64,000 bases of DNA from Phototrophicus methaneseepsis (GCF_015500095.1 NZ_CP062983.1:124001-188000), one strand, 5' to 3'; positions 35,284-45,775 are shown, counted from the stretch's first letter. Numbers and translations: made by a program. Notes: generated by a model not told the origin, from the letters alone.

Positions 35284-37473
35284 CTAGCGTAAGAAGGCCT
35301 CATGTAGACCACCATCCACGCTGAAAATCTGCCCGGTGGTCTTGCTGAAGGCATCTGTGCTCAGCAGATAGGCCACCTCAGCCTGATCATCGGGTGTGAT
35401 CGGTTGCTTGGTGAGGGTGCGTTGTGCATAGAAATTCGCCAGTTTACTGCGTAAGGCTTCTGTTTCTTCAGCATCGCTGTAGTCAATGTTGTATTTGGTC
35501 AGCGAACTGATAACGCGGTCGCGCGGGAACATGCTGCTGCCCTCGACAACTGTCGCCGGGGCGAGGCCGTTAACGCGTACCAACGGCGACAGCTCAACCG
35601 CCAATTCACGCACCAGATGATTGGCCGCGGCCTTGCTGGTATCGTAAGCGACAGAACCCTTCTTAGAGACAGCCGCATTCACGCTGGTCGTCAGGACGAG
35701 CGTCCCCGTAAGGCCCTGCTCTTCCCAGATGCGACGGGCTTCATCAGCCACGATATAGCCACCCATAACGTTGACATCAAAGGTAAAGCGCCATTTGTCG
35801 TCAGAAACATGGCCGCTCTTATCTGGCGGGACGAACACGCCAGCCGTCACAATCACATTGTCGATGCCACCGTAGGCCAACAACACCTGGTTCAGCATGG
35901 CGCGCACACTCTCGCGGTTGGTGATATCAGCACTCAGGCCAATAGCTGGCCCACAGCCGGAAATGCCCGTACCAGCGACACCAATGCCCATGCCGTAAAT
36001 ATCTGTCAGCTTGGCGGCAGTTGCTTGTGCAGCATCCGCGTTTAAATCCACACAGACAACCTGCCCGCCATCTTTAGCGACGCGCAGGGCGGTTGATTCA
36101 CCAATGCCGCTGCCTGCACCAATGACCATGACAATATTGCGCGCCAGGGCTTTTTCCGGCGGCATACGGCGCAGTTTAGCTTCTTCCAGCGCCCAATATT
36201 CAATATCGAAGGCTTCCTGACGCGGCAGCGCCACATACTCGCCCACGGATTCCGCACCGCGCATGACAGCCACAGCATTATTATAAAATTCCGCCGTCAC
36301 GCGCGATTCACTCTTATTCTTGCCCCAGGCGATCATACCAATGCCAGGGATCAAGATCACACGCGGGTTGGCATCACGCATGGCAGGGCTATCCGGGTGC
36401 TTGCACTGGTTGTAGTAAGCTGCGTAATCTTCGCGGTACTGGGCCATACCCGTTTCCAGCTTCGCCATCAGCGCGTCGACATCTTCAGCCTGCGGGTTCC
36501 AATCCACGAAGAGGGGCTTAATCTTTGTACGCAGGAAGTGATCCGGGCAGGAGGTGCCCAACTCAGCCAGACGGACGGCGTCCTTGCTGTTGACGAAGGT
36601 CATAATGGCTTCGTCCATCTGCACTGTCCCGATGAAGCGCTGGTCCTGGCTGACCATGCCACGCAGCGTCGGCAGGGTGGTATAGAGTATGTTATTTGCG
36701 TCAAGCTCCGGCAGTGCCTGGTACTGCTGCCCGCCGAAGGTCTTGTCGCCTTGATCATGCGCTTCTAGATAGCGAGCAGCCTTCTCGATGAGCGTCAGCG
36801 ACAGTTCATAGCATTCTTTATCATCATCAGCCCAGTTGATGAGGCCATGCGCCCCCAGAATAATGCCCTTAATGCCAGGGTTCATCTGGAGCGCTTCTTC
36901 CAGCACCAGGCCCAGATCGAAGCCGGGGCGCTGCCAATCTACCCAGACGACTTCATCGCCGTAAATTTCTTTCGTCAGTTGCGGGCCATTGCTGCATGCT
37001 GCGATGGCAATCACAGCGTTAGGATGCGTATGATCGACATGGCGATAGGGGATGAAAGCGTGCAGCGGCGTATCAATCGAGCTGGCGCGGGGGTTGAGGT
37101 TGTAGACGCAGTGCGGGTACATGCCGACCATCGCGTCTTCGATCTCTGTTTTGACACCCTTTTCATCGGCGCTGTCGTAAACGCCTTTAAGCGCATTGAG
37201 CTTATCCATATACAACGAGGCAAAATTGGCGCGCTTCGCTGTACGCAGGTCGCCGCCACTGCCCTTGACATACATGATGTCGACTTTTTCGCCCGTGAGG
37301 GGGTCCGGCATCATGATCTTGGATGAGGTATTGCCGCCGCCCGTATTCGTGATGCGCTGGTCATCGCCCAGGATATTGGAGCGATAGACGAGGCGCTCTA
37401 CCGGGTCGAGCGTATTGGCATAAGCATCATCCCATAGATAATTGACGTGCTTATAATCTCCAGGTTGGTACAA
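35284..37473 (-). CDS. rhaEW: Bifunctional rhamnulose-1-phosphate aldolase / lactaldehyde dehydrogenase
   Basis: The 729-residue protein joins two enzymes. The N-terminal ~410 residues form a class II aldolase domain: NTGGGNTSSKI, then YVKGSGGDL, then the metal-binding HTHPNAVIAIAA and ILGAHGLINW. The C-terminal ~290 residues are a short-chain dehydrogenase: VIGAGSGIGESTALRVAKDGG near 447, then TTSVNAAVSKKGSVAYDTSKAA with the catalytic Ser, Tyr and Lys. The aldolase splits rhamnulose-1-phosphate into DHAP and L-lactaldehyde, and the dehydrogenase oxidises the latter to lactate. This matches RhaEW (YuxG) of Bacillus. The start is TTG 37473 with AGGAAA upstream. It follows rhaA in the operon. 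Confidence 0.93.
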   Translation of the reverse strand: MYQPGDYKHVNYLWDDAYANTLDPVERLVYRSNILGDDQRITNTGGGNTSSKIMMPDPLTGEKVDIMYVKGSGGDLRTAKRANFASLYMDKLNALKGVYDSADEKGVKTEIEDAMVGMYPHCVYNLNPRASSIDTPLHAFIPYRHVDHTHPNAVIAIAACSNGPQLTKEIYGDEVVWVDWQRPGFDLGLVLEEALQMNPGIKGIILGAHGLINWADDDKECYELSLTLIEKAARYLEAHDQGDKTFGGQQYQALPELDANNILYTTLPTLRGMVSQDQRFIGTVQMDEAIMTFVNSKDAVRLAELGTSCPDHFLRTKIKPLFVDWNPQAEDVDALMAKLETGMAQYREDYAAYYNQCKHPDSPAMRDANPRVILIPGIGMIAWGKNKSESRVTAEFYNNAVAVMRGAESVGEYVALPRQEAFDIEYWALEEAKLRRMPPEKALARNIVMVIGAGSGIGESTALRVAKDGGQVVCVDLNADAAQATAAKLTDIYGMGIGVAGTGISGCGPAIGLSADITNRESVRAMLNQVLLAYGGIDNVIVTAGVFVPPDKSGHVSDDKWRFTFDVNVMGGYIVADEARRIWEEQGLTGTLVLTTSVNAAVSKKGSVAYDTSKAAANHLVRELAVELSPLVRVNGLAPATVVEGSSMFPRDRVISSLTKYNIDYSDAEETEALRSKLANFYAQRTLTKQPITPDDQAEVAYLLSTDAFSKTTGQIFSVDGGLHEAFLR

Positions 37474-37558
37474 CGTGTGTTTCCTTTCTTATAGCGTATC
37501 GTTTTTATAGGTTAGTGTGATGTCGTATCGCCTGACGCACTATAGAGTGTGCAAGGCA

Positions 37559-38821
37559 TCATGAACGGCGTTGTGATAAAACAGCTTTCTCGTACTGGTT
37601 GATCTCATCCATAAAGGCGAAGCCAACCGGGACACCCTGCTGTTCACAGTACATATCCCATACAGCACCAAAAGGCATGCCCTTTAGTTCTTCCAGCAAG
37701 GCCAGCCGCCCCGTGAAGTTCCCTTCATGCTCATACTGAAGCAGCATATCGCGCGGCTCCAGCAAAGCTAGCAGCAAAGCACGCAGGGCGTTGCGCGTGC
37801 CGATGACCCAGGCCGCAATACGATTGATACTGGCATCGAAGAAATCCAGGCCAATGTGAATACGGTCCAGAGCGCGGCTGCGGATAATCTGCTGCATGAT
37901 GGCTTGCAATTCATCCGTCAGCGTCACCACATGATCGCTATCCCAACGTACCGGGCGGCTGACGTGTAAGAGCAGTTCCGGCACATAGAGCAGGACCGAT
38001 GAAATCTTATCGGAGATGACTTCTGTCGGGTGGAAGTGACCGGCATCCAGGCAGAGCAGCTTTTGCCGCGAAGTCGCATAGCCCAGGTAGAACTCATGCG
38101 AGCCTACAACATAACTTTCTGAGCCAAGGCCGAACAACTTACATTCGATAGCGTCCAGGTTATGTTCAGGGTCAAGCGATTCTTTGAAGATGATGTCTAA
38201 TGAATCGCGCAGGCGCATGCGCGGCCCGAAGCGATCTACTGGGACATCTTTATAGCCATCGGGTATCCAGATATTGGTCACAGCCGGGGTACCCAGTTCC
38301 TTGCCGAAGTACGCGCCGACTTCACGACTAGCGATGCAGTGCTCCACCCAGAACTGACGCACGCCTTCGTCCTCGCTGGCAAGCGTGAAGCCATCATCCG
38401 CCATGGGGTGCGAGAAGCATGTCGGGTTAAAATCCACCCCATGATGATTCTCTTTAGCCCAATCCACCCAACTGGCAAAGTGCTCCGGGCGGATTTCATT
38501 ACGAGGCACTTTCTGGTCGCTATCCAGGTAGATAGCGTGCAGATTCAGGCGGTGTTCCCCAGGGATAAGGCTATAGGCTTTATCCAGGTCACGACGCAGC
38601 TCTGCGACAGTACGCGCCTTGCCGGGATAGTTGCCCGTTGCCATGATGCCACCACTCAGGGCGCGGTCAGGGTCTTCAAAGCCGATGACATCATCGCCCT
38701 GCCAGCAATGCAGGCTGATAGGAATCGTCTTCAGCGTTGCCATAGCCGCATCGACATCGACGCCCAGGGCTGCATAGCGCTCTTTGGCTAGTTGGAATGC
38801 TTGTTCCACATCTTGACTCAT
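37559..38821 (-). CDS. rhaA: L-rhamnose isomerase
   Basis: The protein is full length (420 residues) and aligns by eye with E. coli RhaA throughout: [107 protein letters not shown] and [23 protein letters not shown]. The metal-binding Glu, Asp and His residues within these blocks are kept. It converts L-rhamnose to L-rhamnulose in the cytoplasm. GGAAGG precedes the ATG. It sits between rhaM and the fused aldolase gene with short gaps, clearly in one operon. Confidence 0.97.
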   Translation of the reverse strand: MSQDVEQAFQLAKERYAALGVDVDAAMATLKTIPISLHCWQGDDVIGFEDPDRALSGGIMATGNYPGKARTVAELRRDLDKAYSLIPGEHRLNLHAIYLDSDQKVPRNEIRPEHFASWVDWAKENHHGVDFNPTCFSHPMADDGFTLASEDEGVRQFWVEHCIASREVGAYFGKELGTPAVTNIWIPDGYKDVPVDRFGPRMRLRDSLDIIFKESLDPEHNLDAIECKLFGLGSESYVVGSHEFYLGYATSRQKLLCLDAGHFHPTEVISDKISSVLLYVPELLLHVSRPVRWDSDHVVTLTDELQAIMQQIIRSRALDRIHIGLDFFDASINRIAAWVIGTRNALRALLLALLEPRDMLLQYEHEGNFTGRLALLEELKGMPFGAVWDMYCEQQGVPVGFAFMDEINQYEKAVLSQRRS

Positions 38822-38867
38822 AAAAGGACCTTCCAGTAAGAATATTTATCGAGCAGATTCATTTTCA

Positions 38868-39191
38868 CTAATCAATATGGAAGACTTCTTCGATCTCCAT
38901 CATCGTTTGGTCTGGGCGGGCACCTTCAGGGATTTCAAAATAAGGGGCCATGGCCGCCTGCCAACGTTCGTTTACGTCGGTGCCTTCCATACAGGCAATC
39001 GCTGCTTCTAGCGATTCTTGCGTTTCAAAATAGCCGAAGATGGTGCCATCTTCTCGCATAAAGAGGGAGTAGTTCTTCCAGCCACAAGCACTGAGAGCTT
39101 CTTTCATTTCCGGCCAGACGTTGCGGTGATGTTCTTTATATTCGTCGATGAGGTCTTGCTTCACTTTTAAAATAAATCCGACGCGCTTCAC
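38868..39191 (-). CDS. rhaM: L-rhamnose mutarotase
   Basis: This 107-residue protein matches RhaM in length and motifs: FILKVKQDLIDEYKEHHRNVWPEM, with His22 at the catalytic position, NYSLFMREDGTIFGYFE, and a C-terminal MMEIEEVFHID. RhaM interconverts alpha and beta anomers of L-rhamnose so that the isomerase receives its preferred form. The start is GTG with GGAGG at good spacing. It is followed after 46 nt by rhaA, and is 220 nt downstream of the FGGY kinase gene. Confidence 0.93.
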   Translation of the reverse strand: MKRVGFILKVKQDLIDEYKEHHRNVWPEMKEALSACGWKNYSLFMREDGTIFGYFETQESLEAAIACMEGTDVNERWQAAMAPYFEIPEGARPDQTMMEIEEVFHID

Positions 39192-39411
39192 AAAACTTCC
39201 TCCAAATAAAATATCTTCTTAGCAAGCCCTGGGGCAACCTTCATGAGCGACGTAAAACCATACTTGATGCTGTGCACGCTTTACGGTGCCAATAAGGCAA
39301 TACTTTAATTGCTATAGGCTAACGCTCCATTAGCGATAGTAACCCCAAACGGCAATCAAGTCAAAGTATATGAAGTTAAATGAAAGCAAACGAAAGCCGC
39401 TTAAGTGAGGC

Positions 39412-40878
39412 TTAATCGTCACTTAAAGCGCGCATATGATCATACAAAGCTTGCTGCTGCTGGCGCATCTGCGCCCACGTATCTCGATAGGCTGCTCGTG
39501 GTTTGTAGACATCGCGCACAGGGACTTTATAGCGTGCCAGCGGCGTATCATCCAGGGCGCTGAGCACCAGTAACGCAATACCGCGTGCAGTGACTTCTGG
39601 CGTGGCGAGCAGATGAATCGGCACGCCCAGGGCATCTGCGAGCATCTGCGGCCATGCCCTGGAATGATGCAGCGCGCCACCCCCAGCATAAACCTGACGC
39701 GCATCGCCCAGTTGATCTGCAATCATCGCCAGCCGCAGCGCGACGGCTTCCATCAACGCCTGCAAAATATCGAGCGACGATGTGCCCAAACGCAAGCCCT
39801 GTATGACCCCGCTGGCATCCGTCCACCAGCCGGGGCTGCGTTCCCCGGCGAAGAGCGGCAGCATATGTAAGCCATGTTGGCCGGGGAGTGCTTCTAGGAG
39901 CGCCTGAGCTTCGGCGTCTTCATCGGGCAGGTTGAGCGTTTCGCGCGCCCACTCGTACAAACTGCCCCCCTCGGTCGTTGCACCGCCGATCAAATGCAAT
40001 TTTTCCGTCACACGGTAGCCCCATAAGCCAGAGGGCACAAAAGGCGTATGCTGTTGGGATGTTTCTGGGACAGTCCGGCGGACAGCCGCCGTCGTCCCAA
40101 CGGTGAGCGCCAGTGTATCCGCGTCAATCGCCCCACTGCCGATATTGGCCGCGGCACCATCACCGACAGCAAGATAAAAAGGCACTTCTGCCAGGGCAGG
40201 CCAGCGCTGTGCATACTCAGGCGACAGCCCTATCTGCACAGCATCCATATCTGCCAATTGCGGGAACTGTGTGGCATCCAGGCCGAGCACTTCGAGCCAT
40301 GTTTCATCCCAGGTTTGTTCAACCCGGTTGAGCAGGCCGCTCCAGGAAGCAACAGAATAACTGCAAGGAACAGGCCGCCCAAACCAGGCACAATAACAAT
40401 AAGTGGCAAAATCCGTCCATAAAGCCACATCATCAACCAGATCAGGGTGGGTCTGCTTCAGCCAGTGCAGCTTGGGCGGATGATAGGCCGTGTGCAGGCG
40501 GCAGCCTGTACGCTGATGACTGGCTTCCAGGTCCATTCGCCCTGCCAGCACATCGACGGAATCCGCGCTCTGGCTATCTGCATAAGTATAGACAGGCGTG
40601 ACAGGTTCATTGTGATCGTCGACACCCAGCAGGTTGCCCACAAAACAACCCATCCCCACGGCCCGGATAGATTTTGCAGATTCGTGTGCCAGCACATCAT
40701 CGACGCAACTTTCCAGTAGTTGCCGGACCTGTTTTGCATCAGCGGTGACCTGCCCCGGCTTTTCAACATCGAAGTTGTGCGCCCGTTGGGAGACGGCATC
40801 GTCTATCATCTGGGCATCATCATCCATCAACAAAGCGCGCACTGAGGAACTGCCCGCATCTAATATCAGAATGCTCAT
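39412..40878 (-). CDS. FGGY-family sugar kinase, gluconokinase-like, probable rhamnulokinase of this operon
   Basis: The 488-residue kinase has both FGGY domains: LDAGSSSVRALLMD at the N-terminus (phosphate loop), VGDGAAANIGSGAID and TVGTTAAVRR in the middle, and GERSPGWWTDASGVIQGL and YAGGGALHHSRAWPQMLADALG in the C-terminal half. These read more like the FGGY gluconokinase subgroup than like classical RhaB. Because it heads the rhamnose operon and no other kinase is present, it may phosphorylate L-rhamnulose; a gluconate role is the alternative. GGAGG 8 nt upstream fixes the ATG at 40878; the frame extends to 40959. The 425-base region upstream should hold the operon promoter. Confidence 0.82.
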   Translation of the reverse strand: MSILILDAGSSSVRALLMDDDAQMIDDAVSQRAHNFDVEKPGQVTADAKQVRQLLESCVDDVLAHESAKSIRAVGMGCFVGNLLGVDDHNEPVTPVYTYADSQSADSVDVLAGRMDLEASHQRTGCRLHTAYHPPKLHWLKQTHPDLVDDVALWTDFATYCYCAWFGRPVPCSYSVASWSGLLNRVEQTWDETWLEVLGLDATQFPQLADMDAVQIGLSPEYAQRWPALAEVPFYLAVGDGAAANIGSGAIDADTLALTVGTTAAVRRTVPETSQQHTPFVPSGLWGYRVTEKLHLIGGATTEGGSLYEWARETLNLPDEDAEAQALLEALPGQHGLHMLPLFAGERSPGWWTDASGVIQGLRLGTSSLDILQALMEAVALRLAMIADQLGDARQVYAGGGALHHSRAWPQMLADALGVPIHLLATPEVTARGIALLVLSALDDTPLARYKVPVRDVYKPRAAYRDTWAQMRQQQQALYDHMRALSDD

Positions 40879-41303
40879 GCAGCGGCCTCCTGCTTGCAAG
40901 TCTTCATCGTGACCCAGGTCCTCATGGCGAACTCCTAACCGGCGTAGCTGGTTTATCAATCAACAGGCCTCTGATTATACAGCCTTGCACGACCTACCTT
41001 TCAACCCATAACAGCGATTTTCGTCAAGCGTTAGTCCGCGCTCGTCGTTATATCTGGAAATATAGCGTCATAAGAAAAAGCCGTATCTGGCCGTTCTTAA
41101 GCCCTATAAATAGTAAAATTTGGGCGGTACAACGGGGAAACTCGTAGGAAAATGACGCTCAAAGGATGATTCTGAGAAATTCCAAGGAAACTCTCATCTT
41201 TTTAGGGGTTTGTAAGGCGACTTACGACATCATTGGAATTAGGTTGACGAGAGGTCAGCAACTTAACAAGTGAATGACCTCATGTATTGGGGATAGATGC
41301 AAG
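40879..41303. promoter_or_regulatory. Divergent intergenic region upstream of the rhamnose operon
   Basis: This 425-base gap lies between the minus-strand rhamnose operon and the plus-strand GT2 gene, so it should contain both promoters. Its centre is AT-rich. I see no strong palindrome, riboswitch or small gene, and no regulator gene adjoins it. Confidence 0.4.
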
Positions 41304-42254
41304 ATGTCTGCTGAACATGCAACAGTCAGCATAGGGATTCCAGTCTATAACGGCGAGAATTATATCTCTCAAGCGATTGAGACCTTGCTGGCACAAACAT
41401 ATACAGATTTTGAACTTATTATTACGGATAACTGCTCCACAGATGCCACGCCAGACATCTGCCAAAGTTATGCCACACTCGACTCCCGCGTCCATTATCA
41501 CCGCAACGAAACTAACATCGGGGCCTCACGAAATTACAACCGCTGCTTCGAGCTATCGAATGGGAAGTATTTCGCCTGGGCTGCACATGATGATGAACAT
41601 GCGCCCACGTTTCTTGAAAAAACAGTCAAGTTGCTGGACGAAAACCCGGATGCCGTCATGGCCCATGCCAGAACGCAGATTATCGACGGTTATGGGAAAG
41701 TCATCCCTGTGCCGGAGAATACGCTGCATGTGCGCGTCTACGACAGCGTTGGCGAAAAGATGACTGTCGGCGTGGATTACACCGACCGCAAGCTCGATAG
41801 CCACCGCAAGAGCACCCGCTTCGATGGCATTATTATGCATACCACCTGGTGCTACGACATCTTCGGCCTGATGCGCCGCGAAGCGCTTGCGCGCACATCC
41901 CTGCACCAGTCGTTCTATGGGACAGATAAAGTCCTGCTGGCAGAAATGGCCCTGATGGGGCGCATCCTGCACGTCAATGAACCGCTCTTCCGTAACCGCC
42001 GCCATCCGCAGCAATCCGGCCACATCGCCACAGCGAAAGAGCGCGAAGCGTGGAACAATCCACTGACAGGCACCCATCATCCGATGCCGCAGTGGTTGTG
42101 CATGCAAGGGTATTATCACGCAGTCGCCACAACGCCGATGTCGATCTCTGAACGTACGCGCTGCATGACGACGCTAGCAGCTTATGCCGCTAACCCGGAT
42201 TCCTGGCTGCGATTGATCAACGAAAAGATGTACAAGCCCTCCTATGCCGTCTAG
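41304..42254 (+). CDS. Glycosyltransferase family 2
   Basis: The 316-residue protein has a GT-A fold: VSIGIPVYNGENYISQAIETLLAQTYTDFELIITDNCSTD at the N-terminus (nucleotide-binding strand and first Asp), then FAWAAHDDEHAP with the DxD-like metal site. A hydrophilic C-terminal part lacks membrane spans. It should transfer a sugar from a nucleotide donor to a growing surface polysaccharide or glycan. The acceptor is unknown. GGGGATAG upstream supports the ATG at 41304. It stands at the start of the polysaccharide/deoxysugar cluster but is 252 nt from rfbF, with a long hairpin in between. Confidence 0.88.
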   Translation: MSAEHATVSIGIPVYNGENYISQAIETLLAQTYTDFELIITDNCSTDATPDICQSYATLDSRVHYHRNETNIGASRNYNRCFELSNGKYFAWAAHDDEHAPTFLEKTVKLLDENPDAVMAHARTQIIDGYGKVIPVPENTLHVRVYDSVGEKMTVGVDYTDRKLDSHRKSTRFDGIIMHTTWCYDIFGLMRREALARTSLHQSFYGTDKVLLAEMALMGRILHVNEPLFRNRRHPQQSGHIATAKEREAWNNPLTGTHHPMPQWLCMQGYYHAVATTPMSISERTRCMTTLAAYAANPDSWLRLINEKMYKPSYAV

Positions 42255-42371
42255 TTCTACGATCTAGTTCTATCGTCCAGGGCTGCGCATCCGCAGTACC
42301 ACTGCCATAAGTATCATGGCGCAGCGTTATCGCAACAGCTCACACTGTAAGACTATCAAAGAAAGCACATC

Positions 42372-42416
42372 GGTGATTTAAGGGAGCAAGCCAACCGCTT
42401 GCCTCCTTAGATCGCC
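42372..42416 (+). other. Long stem-loop upstream of rfbF
   Basis: The strand from GGTGATTTAAGG (42372) pairs with the strand ending CTTAGATCGCC (42416). It makes a ~20-bp stem with a few wobble pairs and one mismatch, capped by a 5-nt loop. It lies ~90 nt before rfbF with no U-tract, so it could be a leader structure or a terminator of the GT2 gene. Confidence 0.5.
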
Positions 42417-42506
42417 ATGGCAAACCACATCGGTCACTGCCTTTGTATGGAGTCTGTTTGCTAAATTTCGTCAATTTCGTTGGGTCTGGATAGAGAGGTA
42501 CATGAT

Positions 42507-43277
42507 ATGAAAGTCGGCATTTTAGCAGGGGGCGTCGGATCGCGCCTGTCAGAAGAAACACAAGTCAAGCCAAAGCCGATGGTCGAAATCGGCGGTATGC
42601 CCATCCTGTGGCACATCATGATGCACTATTCCTGCTTCGGTCACAACGAATTTGTCGTTGCGTTGGGGTACAAAGGCGAGTACATCAAAAAATACATGGT
42701 CGATTACTGCTCGCTTTCCAGTAATCTCACCGTCCACCTCAAAACAGGCGCCGTCGAAATGGCGGATGCTTACCGCCCCGATTGGAAAATTGACCTTGTT
42801 GATACGGGCATCCCAACCAATACCGGCGGGCGCATCAAGCGCTTACAGCCCTACATGGGTAACGAAACCTTCTTCCTAACGTGGGGGGATGGCGTCTCTA
42901 CAGTGGACTTTGACCAACTGCTGGCCTTCCACAAGTCGCATGGCAAGCTCGCCACCCTGACGGCTGTCCGGCCTCCGGCACGCTTCGGCCATCTGGATTT
43001 CGAAGGGGACCAGGTCCAGCGCTTTACGGAGAAGCCCCAAACAGCAGAAGGCTGGATCAACGGCGCGTTCTTCGTCCTGGAGCCAGAAGTATTCGACTAT
43101 ATCGACGGGGATGATACGCAGTTCGAAAAAGAACCGTTGGAACGCCTCGCCGCCGATGGTCAGTTGATGGCTTACCGTCATGAGGGCTTCTGGCAGTGTA
43201 TGGATACCCTGCGTGATAAACTGCGCCTGGAGACAATGTGGCAATCCGGCGAAGCACCCTGGGCCATGTGGGAGTAA
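42507..43277 (+). CDS. rfbF: Glucose-1-phosphate cytidylyltransferase
   Basis: The 256-residue nucleotidyltransferase begins [18 protein letters not shown], then [18 protein letters not shown]. It contains the family features [25 protein letters not shown] (metal-binding Asp) and [18 protein letters not shown]. It makes CDP-glucose from CTP and glucose-1-phosphate, the first step to CDP-linked 3,6-dideoxy or branched sugars. AGAGAGG supports the ATG at 42507. The next gene begins 4 nt after the stop, so the three genes rfbF, SDR and methyltransferase form an operon. CDP-glucose 4,6-dehydratase (RfbG) itself is not obvious in the cluster. Confidence 0.93.
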   Translation: MKVGILAGGVGSRLSEETQVKPKPMVEIGGMPILWHIMMHYSCFGHNEFVVALGYKGEYIKKYMVDYCSLSSNLTVHLKTGAVEMADAYRPDWKIDLVDTGIPTNTGGRIKRLQPYMGNETFFLTWGDGVSTVDFDQLLAFHKSHGKLATLTAVRPPARFGHLDFEGDQVQRFTEKPQTAEGWINGAFFVLEPEVFDYIDGDDTQFEKEPLERLAADGQLMAYRHEGFWQCMDTLRDKLRLETMWQSGEAPWAMWE

Positions 43278-43281
43278 CCCC

Positions 43282-44340
43282 ATGCGCGTACTGGTCACAG
43301 GCGATAAAGGCTATATTGGCACGCTGCTGGTCCCTATGCTGCTCGACGCAGGTTATGATGTCGTCGGCCTGGATACAGACCTGTTCTCTCGCTGCACCTT
43401 CGGCGATGAGAGCGCCATGGCCGATATTCCCAGCATCCGCAAGGATATTCGCGATGTCAGCCCGAATGATCTGGCAGGGTTTGACGCTGTGTTGCATCTA
43501 GCTGGCCTCTCCAATGATCCGCTCGGCGATTATCGGCCACAGCTCACGGAGGAGATCAACTATAAAGCCTCTGTGCGGCTGGCACGATATGCCAAAGAAG
43601 CAGGCGTTGAGCGATTCATCTTCTCATCGTCGTGCAGCAATTATGGCGCTGCGGGGGAACTCCCTGTTGATGAGACATCCGCCCTCAACCCGGTGACACC
43701 CTATGGTGAGAGCAAGGTCAATGTCGAGCGAGCGGTGAGTGAGCTGGCTGATTATCACTTCAGCCCGACATTTTTACGCAATGCGACGGCTTACGGTGTC
43801 TCGCCCCGGTTGCGCTTCGATCTCGTACTGAACAACCTCGTTGCCTGGGCTTATACCACCGGGCGCGTCTTCATCAAGAGCGATGGCAGCCCATGGCGGC
43901 CTATCGTGCACATTGAAGATATTTCGCGGGCATTCCTGGCTGTGCTAGAAGCCCCACGAGAGGTTATCCATAACGAAGTGTTCAATGTGGGACGCACACG
44001 AGAGAATTACCGCGTGCGGGAGATCGCCGATATTGTGAAGGAGACGGTCCCTGGCTGTGAGATTGAGTATGCAGCCGATGGCGAACCAGATAAGCGCACC
44101 TACCGCGTTGATTGCAGCAAAATCCTGCGCACCTTGCCGAACTTCTCGCCACAGTGGGATGCACGCCTGGGCGCTCAGGAACTCTATGAAACCTACAAGC
44201 GCATTGGCCTGACGCTCGATGAATTCGAAGGGGAGCGTTACCGCCGTATCGCTCATGTTAAACAATTAATTGATGATGGTTTGCTGGATAGCGACCTGCG
44301 CTGGCAAATCCTCGACCGTGAAACTAGAGAATCCGCTTAA
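43282..44340 (+). CDS. NAD-dependent sugar epimerase/dehydratase (extended SDR)
   Basis: The 352-residue protein begins with a Rossmann motif [17 protein letters not shown]. The active-site block [20 protein letters not shown] has the catalytic Ser. The Tyr-Lys pair appears in [33 protein letters not shown] and [17 protein letters not shown] complete the extended SDR pattern. It acts on a nucleotide sugar as an epimerase, reductase or dehydratase; its position between rfbF and a sugar C-methyltransferase suggests a CDP-deoxysugar substrate. The ATG at 43282 lies 4 nt after rfbF; the longer frame overlaps rfbF and is unlikely. Confidence 0.88.
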   Translation: MRVLVTGDKGYIGTLLVPMLLDAGYDVVGLDTDLFSRCTFGDESAMADIPSIRKDIRDVSPNDLAGFDAVLHLAGLSNDPLGDYRPQLTEEINYKASVRLARYAKEAGVERFIFSSSCSNYGAAGELPVDETSALNPVTPYGESKVNVERAVSELADYHFSPTFLRNATAYGVSPRLRFDLVLNNLVAWAYTTGRVFIKSDGSPWRPIVHIEDISRAFLAVLEAPREVIHNEVFNVGRTRENYRVREIADIVKETVPGCEIEYAADGEPDKRTYRVDCSKILRTLPNFSPQWDARLGAQELYETYKRIGLTLDEFEGERYRRIAHVKQLIDDGLLDSDLRWQILDRETRESA

Positions 44341-44366
44341 GAAGCCTTACAAGAGAGATGATCCAC

Positions 44367-45626
44367 ATGACAAACATCGACGTTGAAACCAAGAAGATTT
44401 ATACCTCGGTCACGGGCTGTCGTGCTTGCGGCCACCAACACCTGCAATCCATCGTCGACTTCGGCGAAACGCCCCTGGCAGATGGCCTGCTCTTCGAGAA
44501 TCAGATTGACGAGCCATGCCTGACGGCACCGCTGCGCCTCGCGTTCTGCCCGAATTGCGCGCTCGTACAAATCACAGAGAGCGTGGACCCTGAAATCTTG
44601 TTTGGTGATGACTACCCGTACTTTTCATCCGTCTCACCCGCTTTGATGAAACACTTCGGCGATAGCGCTCGCAGCTTGATCGAAGCACGCAACCTGGGGC
44701 CAGATAGCCTCGTGATCGAAGCCGCCAGCAACGATGGTTATATGCTGCGCCACTTTGTAGAAGCGGGTGTCGCCGTCCTGGGCATTGACCCCGCCAAAGG
44801 CCCGGCAGAAGCTGCCCAAAAAGCAGGCGTCCGTACGCTGCACACCTTCTTCACTTATGATCTGGCGAAGGAACTTGTAGAAAAAGAAGGTCAGGCAGAT
44901 GTCTTCTTGGCGAATAATGTTTTGGCCCATGTGCCGGACCTGAACGGCTTCACAGCAGGTATCGCCCTATTGCTGAAAGAAGATGGCGTGGCCGTCATCG
45001 AAGCGCCCTATCTGGTCGACCTCATCCAGCATGGCGAATTTGACACGATCTATCATCAGCACCTGTGCTACTTCTCCATCACAGCCCTGACGCACCTCTT
45101 CAAGCAGCATGGCCTGTACCTGAACGATGTCATCCGCACGTCGATCCATGGTGGCTCACTGCGCCTGTTCGTGGAGAAAATCGACGCACCCCAACCGCGC
45201 TTACAGCAGATCCTGGCTGATGAAAAGGCCGCGGGTGTCGATACACTGGCTTATTACGAAGACTTCGCCCAGCGCATCGCAGATGGCAAAGCCCAGGTAA
45301 TGGAAATCCTGCGGACCGCCAAGGCTGAGGGCAAACGCATCGCCGCTTATGGCGCTGCCGCCAAAGCGACCACCTTACTGGCTTACTATGGCATTGATCA
45401 TACCCTTGTTGATTATGTGGTTGACCTGAATACGCGCAAACATGGCCGCTATATGCCAGGTGCCTTGTTGCAGATCCGCCCGGTAGAGACCTTGCTGACA
45501 GATAAGCCGGATATGGTGCTCATGCTAGCCTGGAACTTCGCGGAAGAAATCCTCAAGCAGCAGAGCGCTTACCTGGAACAGGGCGGGCACTTCGTCATCC
45601 CCATCCCGCAGCCGCGTGTCGTCTAA
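44367..45626 (+). CDS. SAM-dependent sugar C-methyltransferase with zinc-binding N-domain
   Basis: The 419-residue protein has the three-part layout of TylC3/NovU-like enzymes. First comes an N-terminal zinc motif [12 protein letters not shown] ... FCPNCALVQ (four cysteines). The SAM-binding domain follows, with [16 protein letters not shown] and [12 protein letters not shown], then [14 protein letters not shown] and [12 protein letters not shown]. The C-terminal domain has [20 protein letters not shown]. Such enzymes add a methyl group to C3 of a keto-deoxysugar. With RfbF and the SDR it points to a branched CDP-deoxysugar for surface glycans. The ATG at 44367 has AAGAGAG 9 nt upstream; 44358 is an alternative. 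A strong terminator follows. Confidence 0.9.
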   Translation: MTNIDVETKKIYTSVTGCRACGHQHLQSIVDFGETPLADGLLFENQIDEPCLTAPLRLAFCPNCALVQITESVDPEILFGDDYPYFSSVSPALMKHFGDSARSLIEARNLGPDSLVIEAASNDGYMLRHFVEAGVAVLGIDPAKGPAEAAQKAGVRTLHTFFTYDLAKELVEKEGQADVFLANNVLAHVPDLNGFTAGIALLLKEDGVAVIEAPYLVDLIQHGEFDTIYHQHLCYFSITALTHLFKQHGLYLNDVIRTSIHGGSLRLFVEKIDAPQPRLQQILADEKAAGVDTLAYYEDFAQRIADGKAQVMEILRTAKAEGKRIAAYGAAAKATTLLAYYGIDHTLVDYVVDLNTRKHGRYMPGALLQIRPVETLLTDKPDMVLMLAWNFAEEILKQQSAYLEQGGHFVIPIPQPRVV

Positions 45627-45700
45627 AGGCAGCCGGTGCCCTTGAGCGGCTCACAAAACAAAAAAATATGGCGCTTGCCATGCGCCCGCATAAGGAGAAC

Positions 45701-45730
45701 AAAAAGCCACCCTAGACGGTGGCTTTTTGT
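45701..45730 (+). terminator. Terminator between convergent sugar genes
   Basis: A perfect 11-bp stem, AAAAAGCCACC (45701-45711) and GGTGGCTTTTT (45718-45728), has a 6-nt loop and a T-run on either strand. It ends the rfbF operon and probably also the convergent GT4 gene. Confidence 0.88.
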
Positions 45731-45775
45731 TATTGGTGTTGTTGTATCACATTGTATCGCGACGATAGCAGATGA

